IMG/VR virus record: IMGVR_UViG_3300042868_008092
Coordinates: 1-33,854 of that record
Origin: a virus
Direction: 5' to 3' (one strand)
DNA length: 33,854 nt
Both the position numbers and the translations under genes were made by a program. Shown piece by piece: positions 8,940 to 21,180 of this stretch (the stretch's first letter is position 1; every line of letters begins with the position of its first letter). The notes below the pieces were generated by a model. The model had not been told where the DNA came from. It worked only from the letters and a program-made list of their open reading frames with translations, and did not search any database.

Positions 8940-9965
8940 TTATGGTGCGGAGGATTTGTAGGGGTGATCTGATGGAAGATTTGCGGATAGTCCCCATTTG
9001 TGTGCAAGATAGCCTTCAATGAGTTGTCTGTTGGTGTCTGTGACTGCGGAATACAAAACAACTATTTCTTTCACACTAATTGCAGAGTAATAATTTCCAA
9101 CTGCTGCTCCCCGAAGAGAACCAACGCTGAAACCGTTAATCGATGCGACTAAACTGCCGCTTGTAGAATGTACTGTTGGGGTGACACCATCACGGGATAA
9201 ACGAACATTGCTTGATGCGCCAAGTGCGGTGTTCCATCCAGAGAAAATGTGATAACCACCACCAATATCCCAACTGTGTGTTGAAGTCGCAACATCTGCT
9301 GCCCAACCTGCAAATCCCACCGTTGTTTGATTAGGACCTCTATAAAATGTTCTGATTCTCCCTGCATTTCCTGTTTCACCGATTCCCATAAGAACATCTT
9401 CGGTTCCACCACCACTATTCATTTTCATTACAGTAATTATAGTTACTGAAACCAAATCGGCTGCTCCCACAGAAGCATTGCTAAGAATATCATTAGTTCC
9501 ATCAAATACAATTTCTGAATTTACACTACTGTATGTGGGTTGATTTGCTGTTGTAACCTGTGATATATTTCTAGAGTTTCCACTCTTGTCGTTCCATTGA
9601 GATACGGTGCTACCATTAAGAGTTATAGTAGATGCATCGGCTGCATCAAACCAAAGGTCTGTCGTGATTTGTGATGGTGTCCAAGGATTGCTATTAAACT
9701 CCCCTAAATCCCGCTCAATGTAGTGCTTCAGAGCAGGAATAGTTCCTGCCTTTGTGCGGCGTTGATCGGTTGTTCCGTTGTAACCAGAGTTTAATCCAAA
9801 TCCCCGTTTAGGAATTAGAAGATTCTGCTTTGCCCATATGTTGCTCTTTTGTATTCCTGTTTGTTGACGCACACCCACCCAAGCAGAACCATCCCATGCC
9901 CACACCTTTCCTTCGTAGGTGTATTCTTGGTTTACTGATGGAGATGGTGGAAATTGAATTGGCAT
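8940..9965 (-). CDS. Adhesin with fibre-type N-terminus and LamG/concanavalin-like domain
   Basis: A 341-aa probable virion adhesin. Residues 1-31 (MPIQFPPSPSVNQEYTYEG, then W-A-W-D-G-SAWV) match the style of the N-terminus of the 982-aa fibre and probably form a shared attachment module. From about residue 95 the sequence looks like a LamG/concanavalin-type jelly roll: LWFDAADASTITLNGSTVSQW, IVFDGTNDIL and, near the C-terminus, YLAHKWGLSANLPSDHPYK, a signature I associate with such domains in marine phage and bacterial surface proteins. These folds often bind glycans. Its start lies one base after a 46-codon gene. Binding to a host polysaccharide is inference. Confidence 0.82.
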   Translation of the reverse strand: MPIQFPPSPSVNQEYTYEGKVWAWDGSAWVGVRQQTGIQKSNIWAKQNLLIPKRGFGLNSGYNGTTDQRRTKAGTIPALKHYIERDLGEFNSNPWTPSQITTDLWFDAADASTITLNGSTVSQWNDKSGNSRNISQVTTANQPTYSSVNSEIVFDGTNDILSNASVGAADLVSVTIITVMKMNSGGGTEDVLMGIGETGNAGRIRTFYRGPNQTTVGFAGWAADVATSTHSWDIGGGYHIFSGWNTALGASSNVRLSRDGVTPTVHSTSGSLVASINGFSVGSLRGAAVGNYYSAISVKEIVVLYSAVTDTNRQLIEGYLAHKWGLSANLPSDHPYKSSAP

Positions 9966-9966
9966 A

Positions 9967-10107
9967 TTAACCTACGGATATTCTTTCGGGCAACGCCAGT
10001 CTCAGTACAAACCACGAACTGTCTGCCTCAAATGCAGATATCGTTCCCGATGCCTGTACTGGCATATCAAGAAAGAAGTATTCGCTGTAGAAAATGATGT
10101 CATCCAT
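9967..10107 (-). CDS. 46-aa small protein packed between two virion genes
   Basis: My translation: starts MDDIIFYSEYFFLDMPVQ, continues through ISAFEADSSWFVLRLALPE and ends RISVG-stop. The ATG lies one base after the stop of the 807-aa gene, and its stop lies one base before the ATG of the 341-aa gene. This exact fit is the main evidence that it is translated. It has a hydrophobic, strand-like pattern and no signal peptide, and it is unlike any family I know. Without it there would be an unusual 143-bp gap in an otherwise gapless operon. Confidence 0.6.
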   Translation of the reverse strand: MDDIIFYSEYFFLDMPVQASGTISAFEADSSWFVLRLALPERISVG

Positions 10108-10108
10108 T

Positions 10109-14827
<4,719 letters not shown>

Positions 14828-14831
<4 letters not shown>

Positions 14832-15253
14832 AACAATCCACCATCTTCATTTTGAAGTTCGAATCTACCCTTGCTCAACATATCGCTAAATGTAGTTCCG
14901 TTAAATACTTCTATATTGTAGAAGTGCCTTCCTGCTGGAAGTTGCCCCATGACATCTGATTGGAACTTGAAGAAAATTGAGCCAGTGGAAGTGACTTCAT
15001 TTTCATTTTTATTGGGTGCTATGAATCGTTTAGAAACATCAAAAGACAGTCCAGAGAGGCCAGAAACATAATAAGTTACGCCAGTTAAGCCAGCGTACAT
15101 CAAAAGATTGTCGCTTATTGGCAAACTTCTGAAAACTTTGAATTCGATTCTTTCGAATGTTGCTGAGATTGCAACATCATTTTCATCGTAATAACTCAAA
15201 AGAAAATTGAAATTATTACCTTTTATTGCCGAAAGATCGATTTGTGGAGTCAT
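14828..15253 (-). CDS. Virion-block beta protein (first gene of the late adhesin operon)
   Basis: A 141-aa protein, start MTPQIDLSAIKGNNFNFLLSY. The opening, then ATFERIEFKVF, and a later FFKFQSDVMGQLPAGRHFYNIEVFN followed by SKGRFELQNEDGG, fit a small beta-sandwich used in phage baseplate or fibre-adaptor proteins (a BppU-N-like pattern: 'I KG N F L...', then 'AG Y YDIEV'). The match is by general pattern, so the role is tentative. A late-promoter-like GATAAATA lies 26-33 nt before the ATG and AAGG is near the start, so this is probably the first cistron of the late unit. Confidence 0.75.
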
Positions 15254-15255
15254 TT

Positions 15256-16470
15256 TTAAACCTTATGTTTCTTCTTCTTATTTATCTTCTTTAAATCCTT
15301 TTGTTTTTGCTTTTCGGCCATCTCTTGCACTCCACGATCATGCTGAATCTTTGTTACTATTTGACTATACGATTCAAAATTATTCTTGATTCTAGCTTCT
15401 TCGGTGGGTGGATACTTCTTTTCGCAAAGAAGCTTATGGCACACTTGCATCCCTAAATGGAATTTGCCAACAGTATGTGCTACTGCACCCAATTCGTCCA
15501 ATACACCCCAAGAATATGGAATTTCTTCTATGAAGAGAGTATCTTCATTTGGTCTTGGAATTTCTAATGCCATTCTAGCATAGATGTATGCGGCCTTTGG
15601 TCTATTGTGCATTCTGTGCAGTCTTGCTAGCTGATAGAGCGGTTCGGCTCTACTTGGTCTAGATTCATAAGAACGCATAAACGCATCATAAATTTCTGAC
15701 CAGGGATGTTGTAGGAATGTCTTACATATGGCTACTCTATAGAGAGAGAAAAATATTTCTTCCTCCCATCCGCCCATCTCTGCTCTCTTTTGATATGCAT
15801 ATAGGGCCTTTTCCCATTGATGGGAATCAAAATAGCTCTGTGCGAGGTAAAATTGATATCTTACATTCGTAGGATCATCCGCCAATGCCTTTTCTAAATG
15901 TTCAGCATCTCTGGAATATTTTTCCTTCGGATCAATGCCAACATTTCTTGCGCCTTCTGTTCTGGCGACAATGGAGTATTTTCCGTAAAGCTTTTCGATT
16001 TTGTATGGCTTTGGCTCTGAGTCAGGATATTCATGTAGAACGCCAACATATTTCCAATCACGATTGTTCTTGAAAATTTGGGTTCTCCACCAAGTAAATT
16101 CTCCTCTGCTGAATTGTAGCGTATAGGCATCCACATCCGTTCTTTCTGGCATAACGAATTCGCCTTCTACTGTATCATCAGCGTCGATGACCCAAGCATA
16201 GTCAGCCTTGCCCTTGGCGTTCTGGAATGCTTCTGTACGAGAGCCTATCTTTCCCGCATGATCACCGAACCCCTTCCAGTCAGACTGGTAAATTTCTCCG
16301 GGGATGTTCTTCTCCTCAAAGAACTTACGAATCATGTCCTGAGTTCCATCAGTAGAACCAGTATCAGTGATGTCGTATCGGTCTATGTACTTGTAAATTG
16401 ACTCAAGGCAACGAAGAATGACATGTGTTTCATTCTTCACGATCATGCATAGTGTAATTGTAGGCTTCAT
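15256..16470 (-). CDS. GT2 glycosyltransferase with TPR-like region
   Basis: 404 aa. Residues 1 to about 170 are a GT-A, family 2 glycosyltransferase: TITLCMIVKNETHVILRCL, TDTGSTDGTQDMI and a DADD metal/nucleotide-sugar motif at 96-99. Residues about 185-340 show TPR-like helices (HLEKALADDPTNVRYQFYLA, YQLARLHRMHNRPKAAYIYA). The last 20 residues are a very Lys-rich tail. Such GT2-TPR proteins can modify proteins or surface glycans, and the acceptor here is unknown. Unlike the rest of the island its base composition is close to the replication genes, so it may be an older resident. It lies directly upstream of the late adhesin block and carries that block's promoter in its 3' end. Confidence 0.88.
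   Translation of the reverse strand: MKPTITLCMIVKNETHVILRCLESIYKYIDRYDITDTGSTDGTQDMIRKFFEEKNIPGEIYQSDWKGFGDHAGKIGSRTEAFQNAKGKADYAWVIDADDTVEGEFVMPERTDVDAYTLQFSRGEFTWWRTQIFKNNRDWKYVGVLHEYPDSEPKPYKIEKLYGKYSIVARTEGARNVGIDPKEKYSRDAEHLEKALADDPTNVRYQFYLAQSYFDSHQWEKALYAYQKRAEMGGWEEEIFFSLYRVAICKTFLQHPWSEIYDAFMRSYESRPSRAEPLYQLARLHRMHNRPKAAYIYARMALEIPRPNEDTLFIEEIPYSWGVLDELGAVAHTVGKFHLGMQVCHKLLCEKKYPPTEEARIKNNFESYSQIVTKIQHDRGVQEMAEKQKQKDLKKINKKKKHKV
15279..15286 (-). promoter_or_regulatory. T4-type late promoter octamer GATAAATA
   Basis: Matches TATAAATA at 7 of 8 positions on the minus strand, inside the end of the GT2-TPR gene and 26 nt before the ATG of the first virion-block gene (15253). It marks the border between glycan island and adhesin block. 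Confidence 0.5.
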
Positions 16471-16479
16471 ATTGTATCT

Positions 16480-16507
16480 ATTCTACTTTTTGTAACGATA
16501 AAATCAA
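16480..16507 (-). promoter_or_regulatory. Possible sigma70-like promoter before the GT2-TPR gene
   Basis: Minus strand: TTGATT (16507-16502), a 16-bp spacer, TAGAAT (16485-16480), then 9 nt to the ATG at 16470. It lies in the 63-bp gap after rmlB, one of the few real gaps in the island. The matches are moderate (4 of 6 and 5 of 6) and the region is AT-rich. Confidence 0.35.
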
Positions 16508-16533
16508 GTGTTATTCTTAATCCAATAAGTATT

Positions 16534-17466
16534 TCATATTAGAGTATCATCAAGATTTTGTTCAAAAGAGTTATCTGGACTAAAACCAAGAGATTTTATT
16601 TTATTGCAATTTACAGAATATCTAAAATCATGTCCTAAACGATCTGGAACATACTCTATGGCATTATTAAAATCAATATCAAGCTTTTTGCATATCAAAG
16701 AAACAACATTGATATTGACCTCTTCATGATTGGATGAAATGTTATAAATTTCATTTACAGTACCCTTATTCAAGAGCAATTCTACTGCTTTGGCAGTATC
16801 TTTTACATAAGTCCATTCTCTTTTTTGTTTTCCATTACCATAAATTGGAATTTTCTCATTAGCTTTTAGTTTGCGTAAAATTGTTGGTATAAATTTTTCT
16901 TTATGTTGTCTTGGACCAAAATTATTGGATGGTCTTACAATCAAATACTTTATTTTGTAAGTATTGTTATAAGATGCAATTAAATGATCGGCTGCTGCTT
17001 TTGATGCCGAATATGGATTCTTTGGTTTTAATGGAGATTCTTCTGTGAAAGAAGTGCAAATTGCATCTCCATAAACTTCATCAGTAGAAAAATGTAACAA
17101 TGGTATATTTTTTATTTTACAGATCTCTAACAAATTTTTAACGCCCATTATGTTGGTCTGTAAAAAATTAGTGCAATCAACTATAGAATTATCAACATGA
17201 GTTTCGGCTGCACAATTAATTATTGCAGAAATATCATACTCATTGATTACTTTCTCCATTTCATCGAATATATTAATATCTTTCATATAGAAAGAAAAAT
17301 CATCGTTTAGGATGAAATCTTTCATGTTTAAAAGCTTTCCGGCATATGTCATTTTATCAATGCCTATGACCTTATAGCCGCATCTCAATAAATGTTCTGT
17401 TACATGACTTCCTATAAAGCCAGCACATCCTGTAATTACTACTGTAGATCCAGATTTAATATTCAT
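16534..17466 (-). CDS. rmlB: dTDP-glucose 4,6-dehydratase
   Basis: Extended short-chain dehydrogenase, 310 aa, converting dTDP-glucose to dTDP-4-keto-6-deoxyglucose with NAD+. Visible: nucleotide motif GCAGFIGS at 13-20, catalytic Thr128-Asp129-Glu130 in HFSTDEVYG, Y152-x3-K156 in PYSASK, substrate-binding RPSNNFGPRQ at 178-187 and DRLGHDFRY near the end. The TDE set separates RmlB from epimerases of the same superfamily. It is slightly shorter than the usual 340-360 aa and ends soon after residue 305. It overlaps rmlC by 11 nt, so the order of translation is rmlA, rmlC, rmlB. It supplies the key keto-sugar for rhamnose or amino-deoxysugars. Very AT-rich. Confidence 0.93.
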   Translation of the reverse strand: MNIKSGSTVVITGCAGFIGSHVTEHLLRCGYKVIGIDKMTYAGKLLNMKDFILNDDFSFYMKDINIFDEMEKVINEYDISAIINCAAETHVDNSIVDCTNFLQTNIMGVKNLLEICKIKNIPLLHFSTDEVYGDAICTSFTEESPLKPKNPYSASKAAADHLIASYNNTYKIKYLIVRPSNNFGPRQHKEKFIPTILRKLKANEKIPIYGNGKQKREWTYVKDTAKAVELLLNKGTVNEIYNISSNHEEVNINVVSLICKKLDIDFNNAIEYVPDRLGHDFRYSVNCNKIKSLGFSPDNSFEQNLDDTLI

Positions 17467-17959
17467 TTAATGATATTCCTTGCTTATCTTTTTGTGATAT
17501 TATAGCAGAAGAAAAATTTATTTCAGGAAGATCTTTTTCAAAATCTTTTACAGAAATAGTCAATTCGCTAATTGGATCGTAATAATCAGTGCATTTATAA
17601 TGCACAAATGCTTCATCTGTTATACAATAAAAACCATGAGCATAATTGGGAGGAACATATAATTGTTTTTCTTTATCTAGAAAAAATTTATACAATTTTC
17701 CAAAATTTTTATCTCGTTTATTGCAATTGACTACTATGTCTAATATTTTCCCACTTAAACAGGTAACTAATTTGCCTTGGGGATTATTTCTCTGAAGATG
17801 CAGTCCACGAAAAACATTTTTCTTTGAATAAGAAAAATTATCCTGTACAAAATTTAGAGTATAGTTGTTTTCACGGAAAAGTTCTATGAAAAATCCTCTT
17901 TCGTCCATGTAGACTGAAGATGGTATTAAAGTGGGTTCATTGTCCGAAAGAATATTCAT
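17456..17959 (-). CDS. rmlC: dTDP-4-dehydrorhamnose 3,5-epimerase family (RmlC-like)
   Basis: A 167-aa cupin enzyme. Diagnostic pieces: DERGFFIELFRE, FVQDNFSYSKKNVFRGLHLQ with the catalytic-type His54, QGKLV with Lys63, PPNYAHGF at 103-110 and YKCTDYYDP at 121-129, which contains the tyrosine region of the active site. This supports a true epimerase rather than the FdtA ketoisomerase type, although 3-only epimerases look similar. Expected product: dTDP-4-keto-L-rhamnose. It overlaps rmlA by 23 nt and rmlB by 11 nt. No RmlD (final reductase) is in the window, so the keto-sugar may be finished by a host RmlD or used by the aminotransferase at 20057-21166. Confidence 0.92.
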   Translation of the reverse strand: MNILSDNEPTLIPSSVYMDERGFFIELFRENNYTLNFVQDNFSYSKKNVFRGLHLQRNNPQGKLVTCLSGKILDIVVNCNKRDKNFGKLYKFFLDKEKQLYVPPNYAHGFYCITDEAFVHYKCTDYYDPISELTISVKDFEKDLPEINFSSAIISQKDKQGISLNEY

Positions 17960-18665
17960 TTGCTCTTTTATAGCTTTCTAGTGTTCCAGCATCAGTCCAC
18001 CAACCATCTAATGTTCTGGATGTCAAAGTATATTCTTTTTGGTTTTTGACATAAACATTATTTACTGATGTTATCTCAATTTCGTTTCTGTAAGATGGTT
18101 TTATGTCCTTTATAATATCAAACACAGAACTACTGTACATATAAATTCCAACAACAGCATCTGCTTTTGTTACATTATTTGGTTTCTCTAAAATAGCATC
18201 TAAATAAAATGCTGGATAATTTTCTTGCTGCTTCCATACTGCGACTCCGTACCTATGCCCATCTGGAACCTTTTTAAAGAATAATTTGCAATCTTCTTTA
18301 AATGTTTCAACATCAGTTTTTATGGAATCTTCAAAAATATTATCACCGAGAATTACGGTGCAATTGTCTTTACCAACGAATGATCTGCATATACCTAAAG
18401 CTTGACCTACTCCCCCCGCCTCGTCTTGAACTTTATAGGTTATATCGCATTTATATTCTTTTCCACTTTTTAAAAGACAAGAAAAATTATGCAATTGTTC
18501 TGGAGTAGTGACAATCATTATTTCTTGAATTCCCGCATCCACTAATTTTTCTACTGAATGCAGAATCATTGGTTTGTTTCCAACGGGCAACAAATGCTTA
18601 TTTACGGCTATTGTTAGTGGAGCCAAACGCGAACCTGTACCGCCAGCTAAAATAATACCTTTCAT
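17937..18665 (-). CDS. rmlA: Glucose-1-phosphate thymidylyltransferase (short RmlA type)
   Basis: 242 aa. Nucleotidyltransferase making dTDP-glucose from dTTP and glucose-1-phosphate. Visible: GGTGSRL at 8-14, KHLLPVGNKPM at 23-33, DEAGGVGQALG at 81-91, ILGDN at 105-109 (metal/sugar-phosphate site), EKP at 160-162, RNEIEIT at 193-199 and WWTDAGT at 222-228. Full-length RmlA is about 290 aa, and this lacks the usual C-terminal extension, as do short bacterial/archaeal forms. The base (thymidine rather than another) is inferred from the adjacent rmlC and rmlB. Starts with an ATGA overlap with the upstream GT-D-like gene. Confidence 0.92.
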   Translation of the reverse strand: MKGIILAGGTGSRLAPLTIAVNKHLLPVGNKPMILHSVEKLVDAGIQEIMIVTTPEQLHNFSCLLKSGKEYKCDITYKVQDEAGGVGQALGICRSFVGKDNCTVILGDNIFEDSIKTDVETFKEDCKLFFKKVPDGHRYGVAVWKQQENYPAFYLDAILEKPNNVTKADAVVGIYMYSSSVFDIIKDIKPSYRNEIEITSVNNVYVKNQKEYTLTSRTLDGWWTDAGTLESYKRANEYSFGQ

Positions 18666-19513
18666 ATATTCTCCAAGAAAATGTGCTTTCCTTCTCTTTT
18701 GTATTGAAGATAATCAACTCCTGAGTAAAGATTAGGATTTTTGATTTGATAATTTGTCCAATCACCAAAATATGGTCTTCTTATGTCAATTATTCCTGCT
18801 AAGGCATCTATAGAAGATCCTACATCCAAAAAAATAGCATTAGAATATTTTGGTAATCTATGCGTGAGTGCGGATTTAACATGTCCAATACCCATTAAAA
18901 ATATTTTAGAGGAAGAAGTCTTGAGTTGTTCTCCGACCATATGTTCGGTTGCTGCGATATCATCACATGCAAATTTTTCTGGAATACAAATATAATCATT
19001 AAATTGCTCAATACCAAGATATTCTTGATATTGCGGATATTTCATTAATTCTCTTATGATATTAATTTTATTATTTCCACCGATTAACCCAATTTTCCCA
19101 GCAAATTGTTTTAATAGCCATTTATTAGAAACTAGACCATAACAATATTCTGCCGGATAATCAATATTACGAGAAATTACTCTACGAAATCTTTCTCTAT
19201 TTTCTGGATATATTTCGCATGTGTAAATATCACACAACTTAGATCCATTTACAAATTCCGAATGATTTATTTGAGAATATGGTTTACTTAATGCTCTTTT
19301 TCCGGGAGCTGCGCTACCGACAGAATCAGCCTTTAAAAAATAATAATCACCATCTCCGAACTTATAAAAAGTAAAGGATTTATTCTGATTTACAGAATCG
19401 ATCAAAAAAGTTTTAAAAAAATTTAATTCTGGTTGAAAATTAGGATATGTCTTTTCGCTTTTAAAACAAGGATGATCATCTAAATTTACAGTATTTTCTA
19501 TATTATAAATCAT
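18662..19513 (-). CDS. Putative glycosyltransferase of GT-D / DUF1792-like type
   Basis: 283 aa from the ATG at 19513, one base after the upstream methyltransferase stop. An in-frame extension to 19585 would overlap that gene by about 70 nt, so I reject it. The sequence SFTFYKFGDGDYYFLK at 46-61 resembles the 'F-x-R-F/Y-G-D-G-E' signature of DUF1792, the GT-D fold found in glucosyltransferases of streptococcal glycoprotein pathways. The C-terminal half has SSSKIFLMGIGHVKSALTHR and SNAIFLDVGSSIDALAG, matching the second half of that fold in style. Here Arg is replaced by Lys and Glu by Asp. If right, the protein transfers a sugar from a nucleotide donor. Assignment is by motif only. Confidence 0.6.
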   Translation of the reverse strand: MIYNIENTVNLDDHPCFKSEKTYPNFQPELNFFKTFLIDSVNQNKSFTFYKFGDGDYYFLKADSVGSAAPGKRALSKPYSQINHSEFVNGSKLCDIYTCEIYPENRERFRRVISRNIDYPAEYCYGLVSNKWLLKQFAGKIGLIGGNNKINIIRELMKYPQYQEYLGIEQFNDYICIPEKFACDDIAATEHMVGEQLKTSSSKIFLMGIGHVKSALTHRLPKYSNAIFLDVGSSIDALAGIIDIRRPYFGDWTNYQIKNPNLYSGVDYLQYKREGKHIFLENI

Positions 19514-19514
19514 A

Positions 19515-20051
19515 TTAAATTTTATTATAAATTTTATACAAGTTGTGATACGCTCCACCATGAGAACGGTCGAATTTATGAACACATTCTAAATTAGACA
19601 TACAAATATTTTTTGCATCTTGTCCGATATTGGGTTCTGTAATCATAATGAAATCTGCTCTCCTTTTCATCATAGAGAATAAAGAAATCAATTCACTTTC
19701 ATTGTGGTTTGCCCCGTGAAGAAAATTTACACAAGAAATGCATGAAAATTTGTAATCACCTAATAAATTTTCATTTTTAATTGCAGTAGATATAGTCCCA
19801 ACATATAAATTTGGTGTTTTTTGATCTATTACTGGATCTATTCCATAGGCATTTATATTGGAGTCCAAACACATTTTTACTAAAGTTCCTGGTCCAGTAC
19901 CTATGTCTAAAAGACTAAAAATATTATTTGTTTTGAATACATCAATGCAAGATTTAAAAAAATTTAAATCTTCTCCAACCATTCCTCTGGTCCATCTATA
20001 TTCTTGTGGTTGGATATCTATTTCTAAAGATTTAAAAAAATCATTAATCAT
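19515..20051 (-). CDS. SAM-dependent methyltransferase, class I
   Basis: 178 aa. Rossmann-type methyltransferase: motif I SLLDIGTGPGTLV at 46-58, an acidic residue D72 at the end of strand 2 (NAYGIDPV), then CVNFLHGA and MITEPN for later motifs. It is shorter than full-length enzymes and has little substrate-binding extension. The target is unknown. In this location a sugar or lipid-linked glycan is more likely than DNA. It lies between the DegT aminotransferase (5-nt gap) and the GT-D-like gene (1-nt gap), a typical deoxysugar tailoring arrangement. N- or O-methylation cannot be told apart. Confidence 0.8.
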   Translation of the reverse strand: MINDFFKSLEIDIQPQEYRWTRGMVGEDLNFFKSCIDVFKTNNIFSLLDIGTGPGTLVKMCLDSNINAYGIDPVIDQKTPNLYVGTISTAIKNENLLGDYKFSCISCVNFLHGANHNESELISLFSMMKRRADFIMITEPNIGQDAKNICMSNLECVHKFDRSHGGAYHNLYKIYNKI

Positions 20052-20056
20052 ATTTT

Positions 20057-21166
20057 TTATAAACTTTTCTTAAAGTATTCTTTAACCCAGTAGATTACAT
20101 AATCTATATCTTCTTCAGTCATAGCAGGATGAACTGGTAGAGATATAAGCTTTAACCACTCAGTATCTGCTACAGGGTAAGATCTATCTTGCTTAGTAAC
20201 TTCATACTTATGGAGAGGTTTAAAGTGTACTGAAGTATGAATCTTTTTGCTGGAAAGATAATCCATCAACGAATCTCTGTGTTCTGCTTGTACTCTAGCA
20301 CAATAGTATTGAACAGTTTCAGTCCATTCTGGTATTTCTATAAGATGGCCAAGTTCGCTGTTATATCTTCTTGCAATATGCCGTCTTCTTTCCAAATGGC
20401 CATTTAGCTTCTTCATCTGCTCAATTGCAATCGCTGCTGTTAGATCGATCATATAGCACTTTTGGCCTAGTAGATTAACTGTATAGTCCCAAGAATATCC
20501 TGGCTTGCCAGTCAATCCGTCCTTGACTCTTGAGAAGGTGCTACTAATACCTAACCATGTCATAGGAACTAATTTTTCATATAGTTCTTTATCGTTGGTG
20601 GTAATCATGCCACCATCTCCGCAAGGCATTGTCTTTACTGCCTGGAATGACCATACAGCCACATCTCCTTGCATTCCTGCACCTGGGGTATAGCAGCTAT
20701 GGGCGCAATCTTCTAGAATAAATCCATCATAAAACTTTCTAATGTCTGCTATTGGAGCCGGAACCCCTGCCATATTCACGGCAATTATCGCCTTTGTGTT
20801 CTTTTTTAAATGCTTTTTCACATCGTCTGGATCTATGTTAAGTGCTCGTCTATCGACATCTACAATATTAGTGGTACAGTTATTCCAGAGCGGAACCACT
20901 GCTGTTGTCAAAAACGAAATAGTAGGATTTATGATATCACAGTCTTTTATGCCCATAGCCTTAAGAACAAGGTCTTGCCCATGCGTAGCACTTGTTACTG
21001 CTACTGCATACTTGGCTCCAACCATCTCTGCAAAAGACTTTTCGAACTCTGCCACTTTCGCGCCCTTACCCCACCAACCACTCTCAATAACTTGAGTTAG
21101 AGCTTGAATTTCTTCTTTTCCGCCATAAGGTCTGAGGCACGGTAATACATTTTCTCTAATATCCAT
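20057..21166 (-). CDS. DegT/DnrJ/EryC1/StrS PLP-dependent sugar aminotransferase
   Basis: 369 aa from the ATG at 21166, preceded by GGAG with 6-nt spacing. Upstream in-frame starts at 21178 (ATG) and 21187 (TTG) are less likely. Family features: GWWGKGAKVAEFEKSFAEMVG, SATHGQDLVLKA, a D153 in LEDCAHS that would contact the PLP ring nitrogen, and the Schiff-base Lys178 in WSFQAVKTMPCGDGG. Such enzymes transaminate keto-sugars such as dTDP-4-keto-6-deoxyglucose at C3 or C4, using glutamate. With rmlA, rmlC and rmlB nearby, an amino-dideoxyhexose is the likely product, but regio- and stereochemistry cannot be read from sequence. Its base composition is much less AT-rich than both neighbours, suggesting a separate origin. 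Confidence 0.93.
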   Translation of the reverse strand: MDIRENVLPCLRPYGGKEEIQALTQVIESGWWGKGAKVAEFEKSFAEMVGAKYAVAVTSATHGQDLVLKAMGIKDCDIINPTISFLTTAVVPLWNNCTTNIVDVDRRALNIDPDDVKKHLKKNTKAIIAVNMAGVPAPIADIRKFYDGFILEDCAHSCYTPGAGMQGDVAVWSFQAVKTMPCGDGGMITTNDKELYEKLVPMTWLGISSTFSRVKDGLTGKPGYSWDYTVNLLGQKCYMIDLTAAIAIEQMKKLNGHLERRRHIARRYNSELGHLIEIPEWTETVQYYCARVQAEHRDSLMDYLSSKKIHTSVHFKPLHKYEVTKQDRSYPVADTEWLKLISLPVHPAMTEEDIDYVIYWVKEYFKKSL

Positions 21167-21180
21167 TTTATTCTCCATTA

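Noticed and set aside
16471-16533. Terminator in the gap after rmlB
   Set aside because: No GC-rich hairpin followed by a T-run is visible on the minus strand in this 63-bp gap. I found no convincing intrinsic terminator in the window.
18662-19585. Longer start at 19585 for the GT-D-like gene
   Set aside because: It would overlap the methyltransferase gene by about 70 nt. The ATG at 19513, one base after that gene's stop, fits the packing seen elsewhere.
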